A stretch of 64,000 bases of DNA from the NCBI GenBank assembly GCA_020283715.1, contig JAIQCW010000071.1, positions 32,236 through 96,235 of the forward strand, in the 5' to 3' direction. Shown here in pieces: positions 32,790 through 45,395 of this stretch. The notes below the pieces were generated by a model, which saw only the letters and a list, made by a program, of their open reading frames with translations, was not told the DNA's origin and did not search any database. A program made the position numbers and the translations under genes. Every line of letters starts with the position of its first letter. Positions within the stretch are counted from its first letter, which is position 1. This DNA is from Cytauxzoon felis. Taxonomy: Eukaryota; Apicomplexa; Aconoidasida; Piroplasmida; Theileriidae.

Positions 32790-35700
32790 TTATTTTTCTT
32801 TTACTTTATTGGTGTTTGATTGATTTGAGTTTGTTTGTATGAGGTAGAGGTATATTTTGTGGAATATCCATGCGACGACGCTTTTGATTATGTGTATGGT
32901 GGTTTCAATGAATGCATCGGTATATCTGTAGGTATTTAATAAGCTTTTATAATTTCAACATTACCTTTTGACATCTGTACCGAACCAAATCTCAGAGCAT
33001 TGTTTAAAGATAAAGAATCCAAAAATTAGTAATGGTATAAGAATTTGGAATTTAACAATAGTTTTTATAGTAGTATATAATTCATTCCAACCACATATTA
33101 ATAATAATATCCAAAACATTGGAGGTATATTTCTCCAATTATTTAATTGTACACCTGCTGTATGTAGAACTTCAGCTGAACGTAATATCTCTTGAAATCT
33201 TTTTTTACATTGAGTTATTGTATCCGTTATTATATCCTCAGTTAATGAACATTCACTAATATCTAAATTTGATATACCATTTATAAAATCACGATATAAT
33301 AAATGATCAGGTTTTATTGATTCAACATCAAAATTAGGTACAGATATATCCAATGGTTGAGGATTCCTTAATACTTCAACTATTATAAGAGCATCCTTTG
33401 TAGATTCAGCATATTTATTCTTCAAAAAATCATCCGTTACCCTACCCCAATCCCTAGGTATCTTCTCACCCTTAAAATCCTGATATTGAAATATCGACTC
33501 AAATCTATAAATATTTATGAAATAAAATGATATTCCACCTAAGGTCTAATCCACCTCTTTTCCACTCGCCGTGGTGGCCTCTTCTATTTACTTCCCCTTC
33601 CAGCTCCCATAGATCGCTTCTCGGGTCCACTTGAGGTCCAGTACTAATCTCGACGAGATATGACTAAAGTGACCGAATCCATGTTTGTGAGGATATCTCA
33701 ATGAATATAAATTAGAATGAAGTGAGGATGACAATATTAAATACAATCATCAAATTCCTTTTCAATGAGACATTAACATCAAAATTTCATTCAATATTCA
33801 TTGAGATATCTTCATGAGTTTCCTCAGAAATTGAGAAATTCATTCAAATTTACGAGGTAAAAATGAAGAAGTGAAATTAGTGATTTGACCTCAAGTGGAG
33901 ACCTCAAGTAGAATACCTGGAAGCGATCTACGGGAGCTGGAAGGGGAGATAAATAAAACAGCTCCATGCAATGGAAAATATGGGCCTCGGTGGAGAGCTG
34001 TCTGCAAGACCAACGGTGGTTGTAATCTCAGGTGGAGCAATTACTGAGTTCTATTGTGACGTACCTTTCGATGATGACATTGGCGATTTTTGATTCGATT
34101 CTTTCGAGGTTATCTTTGGCGTTTTGTAGTAGGATGAGCACAACTAGGTAATTGAATTCATCATTTGTTGTATTTTTATTGATTAGGCTTTTATAGCTAT
34201 TGGTGTATGTTGATGTGACGTTGTCATAGCTTTGTATGATGATGTTATTAATTGTACCCCAATATTTATCTGTGGTTAAATTGGCATCTATGAGTGTTGA
34301 ATCGATGGTTTTAAAGGCGGAATTTCCAATTTCCTAAAGAATTATGGTAATTTTCTCCGCTCAACAAACTTTAATTTGTTCTTTTAAAATTTCCAAATGT
34401 CTAGCTCGAATTAAATCAATCTCTCCCTTTAATTGAACTATGGGAATGGGGATGAGAGGAAAATTCTATACAAACCATTGAATGAATCGAGTATAAATGT
34501 ATGATCGAATTGGAATTCAATGGAAATGTCATGTCTGGAGAAGGTGATATTATGTGAGTCGGCTAGCATTTTCAATTTAGTATTTGAATCATTTGATATA
34601 TCATCACATCGTGCCTTGAATTTCGGCCATGCATCATAGGGTTTATGATTAGCAACTTTTGTACATTTGCCATGTCCAGTGATGTTAAAATCATTTTCAA
34701 TGGTTGAAATTGATTCCATTATTAGACTTTTACATGATAATTCCATATTATAATCGAATACAGGTTGATATTTTTCACATAATCTATAAAAAATGTTGAA
34801 ATGTATAGTCGTCCTGATGTACTATCCACCTCTCCACCTGAGGTTACAACCACCTTACCTTGTCTTGCAGACAGCTTCTCTATTTACTTCCCCCTCCGCT
34901 TCCCTGAGATCAGCTACGGGTTTTCCACTTGAGGTCCAGTACTACTCTTTATTCCATCTACACATCAACTCCCGCCACGATCTCTGGGAGTGGCTCTACT
35001 CTTTAGAGATAGGTAATTAAAAGAGCTGTCTGCAAGACCAATGGTGGTTGTAACCTCAGGTGGAATATACAACACCTCAGTCGTTACACTCCTTCGTTCA
35101 TTCAATTAAACAAACATTTTAAGCATATCTTGTGCTACATTGTTGCATATTTTATCATCATATCTGGATGCGTGTAGAAGATATTGATCTAAAGATAGAT
35201 TGGTGGTGGGGTATTATATGTATACAAACCCAATGAATCATTTAAGATTTCTGTGAGTTTCGATTTAAAATCTAATGGGTTATTAAAATATTCAGTGGAT
35301 AAATTAGAGATTAAATCATCTTTAGATTCCAATACTATAGATTTGATTTCATTACATCTAAAATTAGCGAGCATTTCTTTTTGAGTGGGGATATCCAGAT
35401 GATTTTGTTCTTTGATAGTTTTCCATATATTAGTGGCGAATATAAAGAAACCATCAGAGGGTATCTTTCTTGAATATAATTTCGGTCTTATATTTAATTC
35501 CCATTTATTACGTAGATTTAAAACATCTTCATTAAATAATTCTGGATTAGATATAGCATTATTAAATCCATATACATCTATATGAAATATTTCATTGATG
35601 TTAATATTATTAAATTTATCGGGCTAAATTATATGGGGATTAAATATGTGGGGATATTAATTATTTTTTTACCTTTGATATATCATTCCATATTGTAGTT

Positions 35701-36779
35701 ATGTAATCATTGATTATATTTTCACGTATAATCTCTAAAAGGTAATAAATGTTAAAGGAACGTAGTGAATACTACACCAGCGATCCAATCATTATCATCT
35801 ACTACATCATGTTTTCCCACTGCCGTGGTGGCCTCTCCTATTTAGTTATCCCTCCGCTTCCCTGAGATCAGCTACAGGTAGTCCAGTTGAGGTCTAGTAC
35901 TACACTTTATTCCATCTACACCTTCATCACCGCCACGATCTCCGGGAGTGGCTTTACTCTTTAGAGATGACTAAATATAAGAGGCCTCCACGGCGAGTGG
36001 GAAAGAAGTGGATTGGAGAATGGTAGGATTGGACCTCAGGTGGAGCAGTCGTTACACTTCTTCGCATCAACATACCGATTGGTGTTAGTCCTTTGAACCA
36101 ATCTCGTATACAGAAGATGATAACGGTTTTGGGTTGATTTCTATAGATGATGGTGTTTGAGATATGGTAACAAACTGTTCCATTGAGTAATATAATTCTA
36201 AATTGGCTTCGATAACGGTTTTTAATAGGCAATAATTAGATCCTGTCATATTACCTAATGAATTATACCATAGATTTATAATAATACAATCTGATAGAGT
36301 TAATGATAATAATGATGATCTATGTTCGAATGTTAGACGTCCATCACCTCTTTCTCTAGAATCTGTACCTTCAACATCTATAACTAGTATGGGATTAAAA
36401 TTATTATTTTTAGATTTAATAATAGAAGCCCATAATCCTTTAGTAGTTTGTGAATGACCTTTCATATTATCCATTACTTTAAAATTGATACCAAATAATG
36501 AATTTAATAAATGACCTATAGGATTTATATGACATCAAAGATGAGTTCAACATACTTTTACCACTGCTTTGACATCCTAATATAGAAATGACATTATAAT
36601 TATAACCAAAATCATCAAATTTATATTCTTTTAATATCTTTAAAAATTCATTACTATAATTTAAAATGTAAATTTTATATATTTTTAATTTACTTTATCT
36701 CACAATCGTAATTTATAAATTCCGAAGGTGTTGATGATATCGTATCATTCATTATATGAAATGAATCCATTTCTATCAT
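32790..36779 (-). CDS. SEY1: Sey1/RHD3 atlastin-like ER-fusion GTPase
   Basis: Dynamin-like membrane GTPase that fuses ER tubules. The gene starts MIEMDSFHIMND and runs over many exons. G1 is ISILGCQSSGKS, with an intron right after it, then NSLFGINFKVMDNMKGHSQT (switch 1). G3 is PILVIDVEGTDSRERGDGR, with FEHRSSLLSLTLSDCIIINLW. G4 lies in TVIIFCIRDW. A long helical bundle follows. The double membrane hairpin is IPPMFWILLLICGWNELY and FQILIPLLIFGFFIF, typical of RHD3 proteins, with a short cytosolic tail ending NTNKVKEK. Three introns carry repeat clusters (about 33.5-34.05, 34.8-35.07 and 35.78-36.05 kb); none enters an exon. Some inner exon borders are not resolved. Confidence 0.85.
33535..34045. 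repeat. Repeat cluster with module G in Sey1 intron
   Basis: Left CCACCTAAGGTCTAATCC, right GTTGTAATCTCAGGTGGAG. Module G (33638-33885) is among the cleanest: GATATCTCAATGAATAT and its exact reverse complement ATATTCATTGAGATATC about 100 bp apart. Confidence 0.88.
34815..35065. repeat. Hairpin-forming repeat in Sey1 intron
   Basis: The outer arms CCACCTGAGGTTACAACCACC and its exact reverse complement stand at both ends, and CTTGCAGACAGC pairs with GCTGTCTGCAAG just inside. Modules C and D lie in the loop. Confidence 0.88.
35785..36050. repeat. Repeat cluster in Sey1 intron
   Basis: Contains CACTGCCGTGGTGGCCTC, a module C variant with TTAGTTATCCCTCCGC, module D and GGATTGGACCTCAGGTGGAG. Confidence 0.85.
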
Positions 36780-36955
36780 TTATATTTATTATAATTATTT
36801 AAACATGATGAAGGAATTTTATATATTAATCTTATATCAATAGTACTACAAGTATTATTATGTTGATGATGATGATGTCGACGACACAGACTAGACACTA
36901 TAATACACTACACTAGTTACTAAGCAATGTATAAATAAAATTATTCAAATTAAAT

Positions 36956-39900
36956 TTACACATTTTTATAATGATTAAATTTAAAATCACTCGTAGGAAG
37001 TCTAGATAATAATGTAGCTGTAATCGGTTCGTAAAGGAACATTTCTATATTCGAACCACCAACCATACCCATTGATGAATTATATACACCAACATTAGTA
37101 TTACTCCTCCTAGGATATCCACCATATACACCCTTATATAACATCTCTACCCTCCCACCAGATGACAAATCTAACATACCACCCCTCTTCCATTCACCAT
37201 TACACCTGAAGTTACCTCTACCAAAGGTTGTATAACCTCTGTTACCACTCGCCGTGGCGCCTGGAGTCATTCCACTTGAAGTCCAATTATTACCTTCGCT
37301 TCTTCCACTAGGCGTGGCGCCTCTTTTATTTACCTCCCCTTCCAGCTCCCGTAGATCGCTTCCAGGTATTCCACTCGATGTTACGGTTCTACCTTGAATA
37401 CCATTGTTCAGCATGCCATTCCATCTAAAGTTACAACCCTGTCTTGTGTTAGGCGTTAGACCCGATGTCCAATCATTACCTTCACTTTGCCACTCGCCGT
37501 GGTGGCTTCTTCTATTTATTTGTCCTTCCAACTCCCGTAGATGGCTTCCAGGGACCACACTCGATGTCCAATTCTTACCCATACCACTCGCACCTGTAAT
37601 AATAATGTAAATTTAAAAGTAATTCTTAACGTGGGGATAATTATCTAATGTGAGGTTTTTTATCCCCATCACCCGAGGTTCAATCACTCCACTCGAGGTC
37701 CAATCCACCTCTCCTTGTCTTGCAGACAGCCTCCTCCATTTACTTCCCCCTCCGCTTCCCGTAGATCAGCTGCGGGTTCCACTTGAGGTTACATCCAACA
37801 CATCCTTAGAACCATCTTCCATCATTCCCATGATGGATGATCCATCACTTCCCTCACCACGATCTCTGGGAGTGGCTATACTCTTTAGAGATAGGTAATT
37901 AGAAGAGCTGTCTGCAAGACGATGACAAGGTGGATCGGACCTCGAGTGGAGTGATTGGACCTCGGGTGGAGTGGACCTCGAGTGGATTATTATCATCTAT
38001 AAACAAACCGAGGTATAGATTGTTGGTATTGACGATTGTTTTATGATTGTTATGATTTTGTATTTGTTGTGTATAAGATTTGATTTTATGAAATTTTTCT
38101 TTATGTTGATTGGCTTTGATTCTTCCTTGGTAGTGTAATTGTAGCCAAGCGTCATTAAGATTGAGGAATGATTGTGGACCATTTTGAAGTTTAGATATTT
38201 TTTTCTGTTTGAATTCGGGTGTATATCCGTGTGGTATTGTAAAGAGATCATCTAATGATGCTAATGATGATGGGTGTATGGTAGCTTCGGCGACTTGATT
38301 TAATTTTGGTAGTCTGGTATTCTTTAGGTATGAAATTCGATTATTTATCCCAGAGATTAAATTACGTATGGTTATATTATTATTTGTTGATTTATCATGT
38401 AATATCGTCTGTATTAGTGAATACGTAAACACACCATGACACACTACTATATCAGAGGAAGGTAGTGATGGATCATCCATCATGGGAATGATGGAAGATG
38501 GTTCTAAGGATGTGTTGGATGTAACCTCAAGTGGAATGAAGTCTAGTACTGGACCTCGAGTGGAACCCGCAGCTGATCTCAGGGAAGCGGAGGGGGAGGT
38601 AAATGGAGGAGGCTGTCTGCAAGACGAAGATAAGGTTGTACTAGATGTCGTCTTCATCTTGCTTGCAGTAGAAAATTCCTTCTTCGAAGAAATTTCCTCG
38701 TTCCTCGAAGAATTTTCCTTCCTCATTACATTCGGGGAAAATTCCCTCCTCGTTTCACTCGGAACATCCCTCACTTCACTCGTCGATAGTTCCTCCTTCG
38801 TCGTAACTTTCCTCACTACGTTCGGAAGGTCCTTCAATATAATGGGTTTGAATAATGATTCGAGTGCGACATTATCCCATGGTGCGGCTGCGATACAGAT
38901 AATATTGGATGTAGGTGTAGATGTGATATTATAATTAGACAAGAGATAATAATTTAATAGATTGGATACACAATCAACATCTAAAATTGGTATAAATTTT
39001 TGTTTAACAAATTGATTATGCATATTAATATCATTCCATATAATAGAATTATAATTTGCTTTTTTTAATTTACCACTAGTATTAATTAATGGCCATATAC
39101 CTTTTAATTTTGAACCTTTAATATAACCCCATATATTCATATAACCTATAGTATCTAATGTAGTTTGCAAACCACATGTATCTAATATAATTAATACTTG
39201 ACAATATTTATTAACAGATTGTAACATTTTACGTATTTGTATACATGGTATAATACCATTACCAGGATCACCATAATCCATATAATCAATAGGTACATAA
39301 GCTTCATCATAACCTTCACCTTCCCAACCACTTAAATCATCAATTTGTACAGAATAACCAGAATAATAAAATAATATACAATCACCAGGTTTTGTATCAT
39401 TAATTAACCATCTAATAGATTTTAATATATTACATCTAGTAGGTTTATTATCATCTGAACAATTAGGTCCAGGTGAATCTAATATCATCGATTCTGGTAA
39501 ATCTAATAATTCTTTACCAATAAAATTATTATTTGTATAATTAAAAAATTAAATAATGATTTTTTCCCCATTTTCATCTTCTCCTTCTCCTTCATCATCT
39601 TCACTTTCCTTTCCAACATTTCATCATCTAATTCTAATAATTGTTTCAAATATACATCAGCAGGTTCAACATCAATCAATAATATAATATCATTCACATC
39701 AAAACCCATATATTTAACCAATATAGTAGCAAATATTAAAGCATCATTACAAGAACCACGTAATGATATCTCATTATTATTACCATAATTACAACCAACT
39801 ACAACAGCCTTCTTTACATTTCCAGTCCTCATAGGTATTACATTACCATTCATAATACTAGATGTGATGGATCTACTCTCTATTACACTTGGAGTTGTAC

Positions 39901-41054
39901 CTGAGTTTGTCTTGCAGACAGCTCTCCACCTGAGGTCAGTCCTGCCGTCAGCTTCTCTATTTAGTTCCCCCTCCAGCTCCCTGAGATCGCTTACGGGTAT
40001 TCCACTTGAGGTTACAACCTTGTCTTCGTCTTGCAGACGGCCTTTTCTATTTACCTCACCTCGACTCCCATAGATTGTCTCGGATTCCACTTGAGGTCCA
40101 ATCCATACCTTCTCACAGCCACGATCTCCGGGAGTGGTTATACCGTTTACGGGGAGTGAATTGGAAGAGGCCGCCACGGCGAGTGGAACACTGGTTGTAA
40201 CCTCAGGTGGGGTATCATGGGGTTTATTATCAAATATTGTGGGATTATAGTGTTTTTTATCCCCATAAGACCCCATTCCACTAGTGGTGGAATCATTACC
40301 TTCACCTCTTTCATTAGACCTTCTCTTCGTCCTGCCGTCAGCTTCTCTATTTACTTCCCCCTTCGCTTCCCTGAGATCAGCTACGGGTTCCACTTGAGGT
40401 CTAGTACTACTCTTCATTCCATCTACATCTTCACCTTCACCACGATCTACGGGAGTGGCTCTACTCTTTAGAGATAGGTAATTGGAAGAGCTGTCTGCAA
40501 GACCAAGAGAGTTGGATTGGACCTCGAGTGGAGAGCCCTCCATTTCCGGTAGATTAGTTACTGTTGTTATATTTGTATTTTCATTATTTACTTTGGATGG
40601 TTTGACTAGTTCGATTGATTTTAGATGCATTAGGATATCATGTAGATCATATTTTGGTGCATCTGATGGTCTAGCTGTAGTATTAATTGGTGATCTAATT
40701 TTTTAGTTTTAAGATTACTTTTAGTTGTATCAAATGTATTTATATTTTACTTGTAATATTATCATTTTTATTTAATTTATTATTATTATTATATGATATA
40801 GGATATATATTCATTGGTAATTTTGTATTAATATTATACATAGTATCATAATGTGTAGATGGATTTATATTATTATTTAATTGTTTTTTATTATAATAAC
40901 CATTAAACATAGGTGGTGGTATAAAATATAAATTTGATTGTTGTGATATATTTTTAATATTTGCGATATTATGATTCATATTAGATGCACCTTGCATCTT
41001 TACTATATGATTTGATATATTTATTAGATTTTGATTATAATTATCATTAGACAT
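36956..41054 (-). CDS. Metacaspase-like protein with catalytic His replaced
   Basis: Caspase-fold (C14B) protein. An Asn-rich N-terminus (40740-41054) is spliced to a main exon set near 39503-40705, then 39488 downward, and a last exon 36956-37600. The caspase core starts KKAVVVGCNYGNNNEISLRG and CNDALIFATILVKYMGFD. The usual YSGHG reads FYYSGYSVQ (Tyr codon at 39354-39356), so the catalytic His is missing. The Cys is kept in ILIILDTCGLQ (codon about 39174-39176). EGYDEAYVPIDY follows the normal acidic pattern. In-frame palindromic repeats encode large parts before the core (39880-40545), after the p20-like part (38455-38830) and in the last exon (37240-37585). The gene is probably a pseudoprotease, with proteolytic activity doubtful. 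A short intron near 39489-39545 separates the two halves of the core. Confidence 0.8.
37240..37585. repeat. Repeat coding in last metacaspase exon
   Basis: Alternating CACTCGCCGTGG, CACTAGGCGTGG and CTCCCGTAGATCGCTTCC modules. On the gene strand they give GSDLRELEGEVNKRGATPSG and SHLRELEGQINRRSHHGEW, kept open through to the unique C-terminus. Confidence 0.85.
37640..37990. repeat. Repeat cluster in metacaspase intron
   Basis: Modules B, C, F (CATCATTCCCATGATGGATG) and D in order, with CCACTCGAGGTCCAATCC arms on both sides. A TTTTTTATCCCCATCACC piece of module J stands at its left edge. Intron about 37607-38012. Confidence 0.85.
38455..38640. repeat. Repeat coding in metacaspase exon
   Basis: Module F in the opposite orientation to the other four copies, then arms and module C. 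The gene-strand peptide is TSNTSLEPSSIIPMMDDPSL and FTSPSASLRSAAGSTRG, a different frame from the one used in SPP, LysRS and UNC-45. Confidence 0.85.
38660..38830. repeat. Second repeat family (module H) coding in metacaspase
   Basis: Tandem degenerate units such as CTTCGAAGAAATTTCCTCG and CACTCGGAACATCCCTCACTT. The gene-strand peptide runs DVPSETRREFSPNVMRKENS. It directly follows the palindromic repeat at 38455-38640. Confidence 0.75.
39880..40545. repeat. Largest coding repeat block, metacaspase N-terminal region
   Basis: Nested modules with three module C copies and two module D copies, and a module J piece at 40210-40275 (ATGGGGTTTATTATC...TTTTTTATCCCCAT). On the gene strand it encodes about 220 residues between the Asn-rich start and the caspase core. 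Confidence 0.85.
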
Positions 41055-41793
41055 TTTATTAATATTATAATTATATATAGAAATTTTTAAAATTTATATT
41101 TTATATATAATTATAATATAAATTTAAGCACCATTATTTTAAAAATTTATTAATTAACAAATTTATTATGCATTTTAGTGTATTAAAATTTGATTCTTTT
41201 ATATTATAAAATTAAATATAATCTAATAATAAATATTAAATTTTATATTTTATATTGAAATTATCAATTTAATATTAGTTTATATGTATAAGAAAAATTT
41301 TTTAATATAAAATCATACTAGACATGTGAATATATAATTGTAATGTATTAAATTTTTATATATAACTTGAATATATAAAGAAAATATCATTTTTAATCTC
41401 ATAATTTCATCCTGATTCATACTAAATGACCATGGGTACTTGTGATGGGGATCTCATCTCACTAATCTCATATAATAAATAACTTATTGTATAATCACTT
41501 ATAACATTGTATGGTATATTTATTTAATTTCCATATTTTAACTTTAATAATATAGTAAGTTTTCTATATAAATTTCCATTTATCACCAAAGTTCATCTGT
41601 ACCTGTGATTCATTATTAAATTCCTCTTTAAAATCCAATTGAATCTTAATCTATTCATTATAATACGGAATGATGTATTTAATTTCTTAATTACATCACC
41701 TTCTGTATTATTTTTATACCATACTGTCATTTAGCACCATTTGTATATACCCTACCTTGATCTCTATTAATGATTCTTTTAGAAGTTGCCGAA
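41055..41793. other. Very AT-rich divergent intergenic region
   Basis: About 740 bp between the metacaspase start and eL42. No repeat module, no gene. Probably the shared promoter region. Confidence 0.55.
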
Positions 41794-42148
41794 ATGGTTA
41801 ATATTCCTAAATCTAGAAAGACACTCTGTGCTGGTAAATGCAAGAAGCATCAGTTACATAAAGTTTCACAATATAAAAAGGGTAAAGAAAGTGTTCATGC
41901 ACAAGGTCGTAGACGTTATGATATGAAACAAGCTGGTTTTGGTGGTCAAACGAAGCCAATTTTTCGTAAAAAGGCCAAGACAACAAAGAAGATTGTATTA
42001 AAATTGGTATTTTATAATATATAAAAAAATATATTTTATTTCATATCAGGAATGTACCGTATGTAAGAAGAAACGCTTTACTAAAATTAAACGTTGTAAG
42101 AGTTTTGAACTTGGTGGTGATAAAAAAAGAAAAGGGGCATCATATTAA
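41794..42148 (+). CDS. RPL44: Ribosomal protein eL42 (L44/L36a)
   Basis: Large-subunit protein near the E site. Two exons, 41794-42006 and 42050-42148, give 103 residues. The sequence is nearly canonical: [60 protein letters not shown], then the second half of the zinc ribbon [20 protein letters not shown] and [11 protein letters not shown]. An upstream in-frame ATG at 41770 would add eight residues and is not the family start. It converges with the mitochondrial S6 gene, 12 bp between stop codons. Confidence 0.95.
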
Positions 42149-42160
42149 GTACATTATAAT

Positions 42161-42553
42161 TTAAGAATTAATCTCTTTATATAAATGACTATATGGGCTT
42201 GTAATTAAATTTGTTCTATATAACATTCGTTGAGTATTATGCCTTAATATATTTACATTTGAATTATATAGCTTGTGTAAGTGTGGTATAATCTTTGGAT
42301 TTGCAGATAATGCGATATAATAATATCTTCCATACCAAAATAATCCAACCCTAGGCTTTGCTACTCTAAATTATATTTATTTAACAACTAGATTAACAAA
42401 CCTATGTGAAGTATATCTTAATCCTAGGTCTTGTGTTCTTAAGATGGATCCATGATGTGTAGAGGCTAATTTTGATATATGTGAAATTATAGAAATTATC
42501 TCGTTATAATTTACATTTTTAGAAAATAATAGATAAGATTCATAAAATACCAT
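42161..42553 (-). CDS. Mitochondrial ribosomal protein bS6m
   Basis: Two exons, 42402-42553 and 42161-42365 (reverse), across a 36-bp intron, give 118 residues. The S6 ferredoxin-like fold is visible: YESYLLFSKNVNYNEIISII (first strand and helix), HGSILRTQDLGLRYTSHRV (the G-x-R loop), then FWYGRYYYIALSANPKIIPHL (second strand, as in GYYV). The tail is RMLYRTNLITSPYSHLY. No signal peptide is present, so mitochondrial rather than apicoplast is the better guess. Confidence 0.7.
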
Positions 42554-42599
42554 TACTATTGAACTAGTTCCATAGAGATGTCTCGATGGTGATGACTGA

Positions 42600-42710
42600 T
42601 GTTGAGTGAAGGTAGTGATGATGTAACCTCGAGTGGAACCCGTAGCTGATCTCAGGGAAGCGGAGGGGGAAGTAAATAGAAGAGCTGTCTGCAAGACGAA
42701 AAAAGAGATG
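42600..42710. repeat. Repeat unit upstream of bS6m
   Basis: GTAACCTCGAGTGGAACCCG, module C and CTGTCTGCAAGACGAAA. It lies within 50 bp of the bS6m start codon on its 5' side, so it may be part of the 5' leader. Confidence 0.8.
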
Positions 42711-43048
42711 AAGGTAGTATTGTACTACAGGTATAGAAAAAAGTGGAAAAGGGTAAAATTTTTTATCCCAACACCTTCATTAGTATATAAATGGGTAATG
42801 AGCACGATGTGTCTAGTCATCCTTGATGTAATATTTATGTATAATTTAATAATATAATATGTATATGTATATTTGAGATGTTATTAAGTAATATAAATGT
42901 ATGTAGGCTAATAATGCCGTTAAATTTTGTGTATTTTGTATATACTTCAATTACAGTGTCTAAAATATATTTAATGGATCGGATGATGAGATTCATGGTA
43001 TATACAACTTGTATTAAAGCAAGTTGATTAATTTTATCTCTTGATATT

Positions 43049-45211
43049 ATGGCATCAATGTATTTCTTACGTATATTTTTAGTATTGATACACATCTTGT
43101 TATTTATAACGGGTTGTGTAGTACTTGAATTATTTTTAATATTTCGTAAGAATAATGTAAAAAAATTTGATGAATTTGGATTGAATTCTGTATTTAAAGA
43201 TGCATTAGATGATGCTACAAATAATATATTTAATAAAAATTATTTAATTTCAAGGCGTAGATTTGGTACAATAATATTTGGATTAAGTTGTTTAGCTGGT
43301 ATAGGTTTTACAATAACATTATCTATGTTAGCATTTGCTGATGATGAATTAGATTTAGAATTTGTAATGACATTATGGAATATTGATGTAATTTTATGTG
43401 TTGTAATATTATTTATTATAGTTCCTATAGGACTTTGTCATAAATATATAAAATTTAGTTCAAATTTAATGATTGTAAGTTTAATTATTCTTTGATTGAT
43501 GTCATTTTATAATTTATTATTATAGAAGCAACAATTATTAAGAGTATTTGGATTTTTATTTGCTTGGATATGTTTTGGATTATTAGTTGGACAAATGTTA
43601 TTAAATGAAATGTTTTTTCAAATGAATGTTGGGCATATTACATTTATATTGATGTGTACATTATATATGTGTGGTTTTGGTTTATCATTTATAGCTATAC
43701 TTGTTGGGTTTTCTGGTATATATTTACCTTATATTTTATTTATGGTACATGTTGATGTATCTTCTATACGTCAATTAGAACATCGCATTTCTGATTCTTA
43801 TAGAGCTATACGACATATTAAATCGAAATTGAAGGAGGTCACGACGAACGAAGATCCGATGAAGGAGGACCTGACGAGTGAAGCGAGGACAGATGTTCCG
43901 AGTGGAATGAGGAACTTGGATGGAGGATCCGAACGAAGTGAAGATGGGAATTCTGAATGGAGTGATGATGGAATATCCGAATGGAATGAGGAAGAGGGAG
44001 CTGGAATGATGGAATTTTATAGAGTATCGAATTATCATGATAAAATATCCAGATTATTATCAACCTCCAGTTCTATAGAGAGGAATGATTTTACTGAACG
44101 AAGTGAAGTGAGGGAAGTATATCCGAATGGAATGAGGATGGATCTGAAGAACGAAGTGATGAAGGATGGTGCTAGTTCCTCATCATTATCGATGGAAATG
44201 ATGACACTTTCTTCAATGACGAGACAACATCCCTCCTCATTTCATTCGTCGATGTTACCTCCTTCTTCATTTCATTCAGAATGTCCTCCTCCTGCGTCGT
44301 CGTCACTTCCTTCATCACTTCGTTCTTCAGATCTTCCTTCCTCGTTTCACTCGGAATTTTCATCCTCACTACGTTCGTCGGATCCTCCTCCTTCAATATA
44401 TCGTCAGATATATTCATCGGTCTTGACAATCTTAAAAGACACTACAGATTTAAAGTGTATAATGACGTCAATGAATGAATCAACAGATAAATCATCATTA
44501 AAAAATATATTAAATGACATTAGAGATGAATTGGAATACCTAAAGCTAATTAAAGAACAAAAGGATTCAAATTTAAAATTATCTGGTAGATTATTATCAT
44601 TTATAAAACATTTAATCGCAATAGTATGTGCTATAAATTGCTTAATAATATCTAGAAGAGTAGTACTAGTATTTATGGATAATACAGAAAGGATTACAAA
44701 AGAGGGTAACACTTTAGTACTAACACGTATATATTATACCTTTATGGAAGATGATGTAATAGCTACAATGTTAAATAATGTACTCGTAGGTATAGAATTA
44801 CCCACAATATTCGATTTTATTATATCACGTGCTAATATCATCTTCCTAGCCTGTGTAATCGTTTCTAATGTCGGGTATTTTTTTGACTTTGGTAGATTAT
44901 TATTACGCACTAAATATCTACAAAAGAAAAAATTATTAACCGATAATACAATCGGTCTAGCATTAAGTGGATTTTTTATATTATCCTTTCCATCACAATT
45001 TTGCCTAGTCATCCCATTCTTACCCTATACCCTAAAACACCCCATTTTTAGATTAATGTTCGAAAATAATATCTATGTATGGTTCGGATTAAGACACCGA
45101 TTCGATGTATACGTATTCATCAGCATCATACTCACCTTTATCGGTATACTATTCATACACTATAATAAATCAATACGAAAAAGATCCGAATATTCAGCTT
45201 GCAATGTTTGA
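43049..45211 (+). CDS. GPHR/GTG-type membrane protein (Golgi pH regulator family)
   Basis: Two exons, 43049-43474 and 43526-45211. N-terminal membrane spans (LVLIHILLFITGCVVLELF, IIFGLSCLAGIGFTITLSML, DVILCVVILFIIVPIGL, LLRVFGFLFAWICFGLLVG) are followed by the GPHR signature region FIAILVGFSGIYLPYILFMV and the QLEHRISDSYRAIRHIK helix. C-terminal spans include LIAIVCAINCLIISRRVVLV, GLALSGFFILSFPSQ and VYVFISIILTFIGILFIHY. The family acts as an anion channel or regulator of Golgi acidification. The cytosolic loop carries about 190 residues encoded by the second repeat family (43830-44400), rich in SERSEDG- and SSFHSE-type units. Confidence 0.75.
43830..44400. repeat. Module H repeat, inverted arrangement, coding in GPHR loop
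   Basis: The first half uses GAACGAAGTGAAGATGGG and GTTCCGAGTGGAATGAGG; the second half carries their reverse complements (TTCACTCGGAATTTTC, CTTCATCACTTCGTTCTTC). So this family also forms an inverted pair while staying open in one reading frame. Confidence 0.8.
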
Positions 45212-45239
45212 AGGAAGTATGAGCGAATCCGAAGGAGCC

Positions 45240-45395
45240 TGCGACTGAGGTGTTGTCTACTCTACCTGAGGTCCAATCCCTGTCTTCTCCACTAGCCTCC
45301 TCACTTGAGGTACAACCAGTGTTCCACTCGCCGTGGTGGCCTTCTCTATTTACCTCCCCCTCAAGCTCCCGTAGATCGCTCTCGGGTAATACATC
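45240..45395. repeat. Repeat unit downstream of GPHR
   Basis: CTACCTGAGGTCCAATCC, CACTCGCCGTGGTGGCC and the CTCAAGCTCCCGTAGATCG variant. Confidence 0.8.

Noticed and set aside
37404..38934. Forward frames rich in repeat peptides over the metacaspase
   Set aside because: They arise from the palindromic repeats read backwards; the reverse strand carries the conserved caspase core.
42835..43095. 86-codon reverse frame upstream of GPHR
   Set aside because: It overlaps the GPHR start and is AT-driven low complexity.
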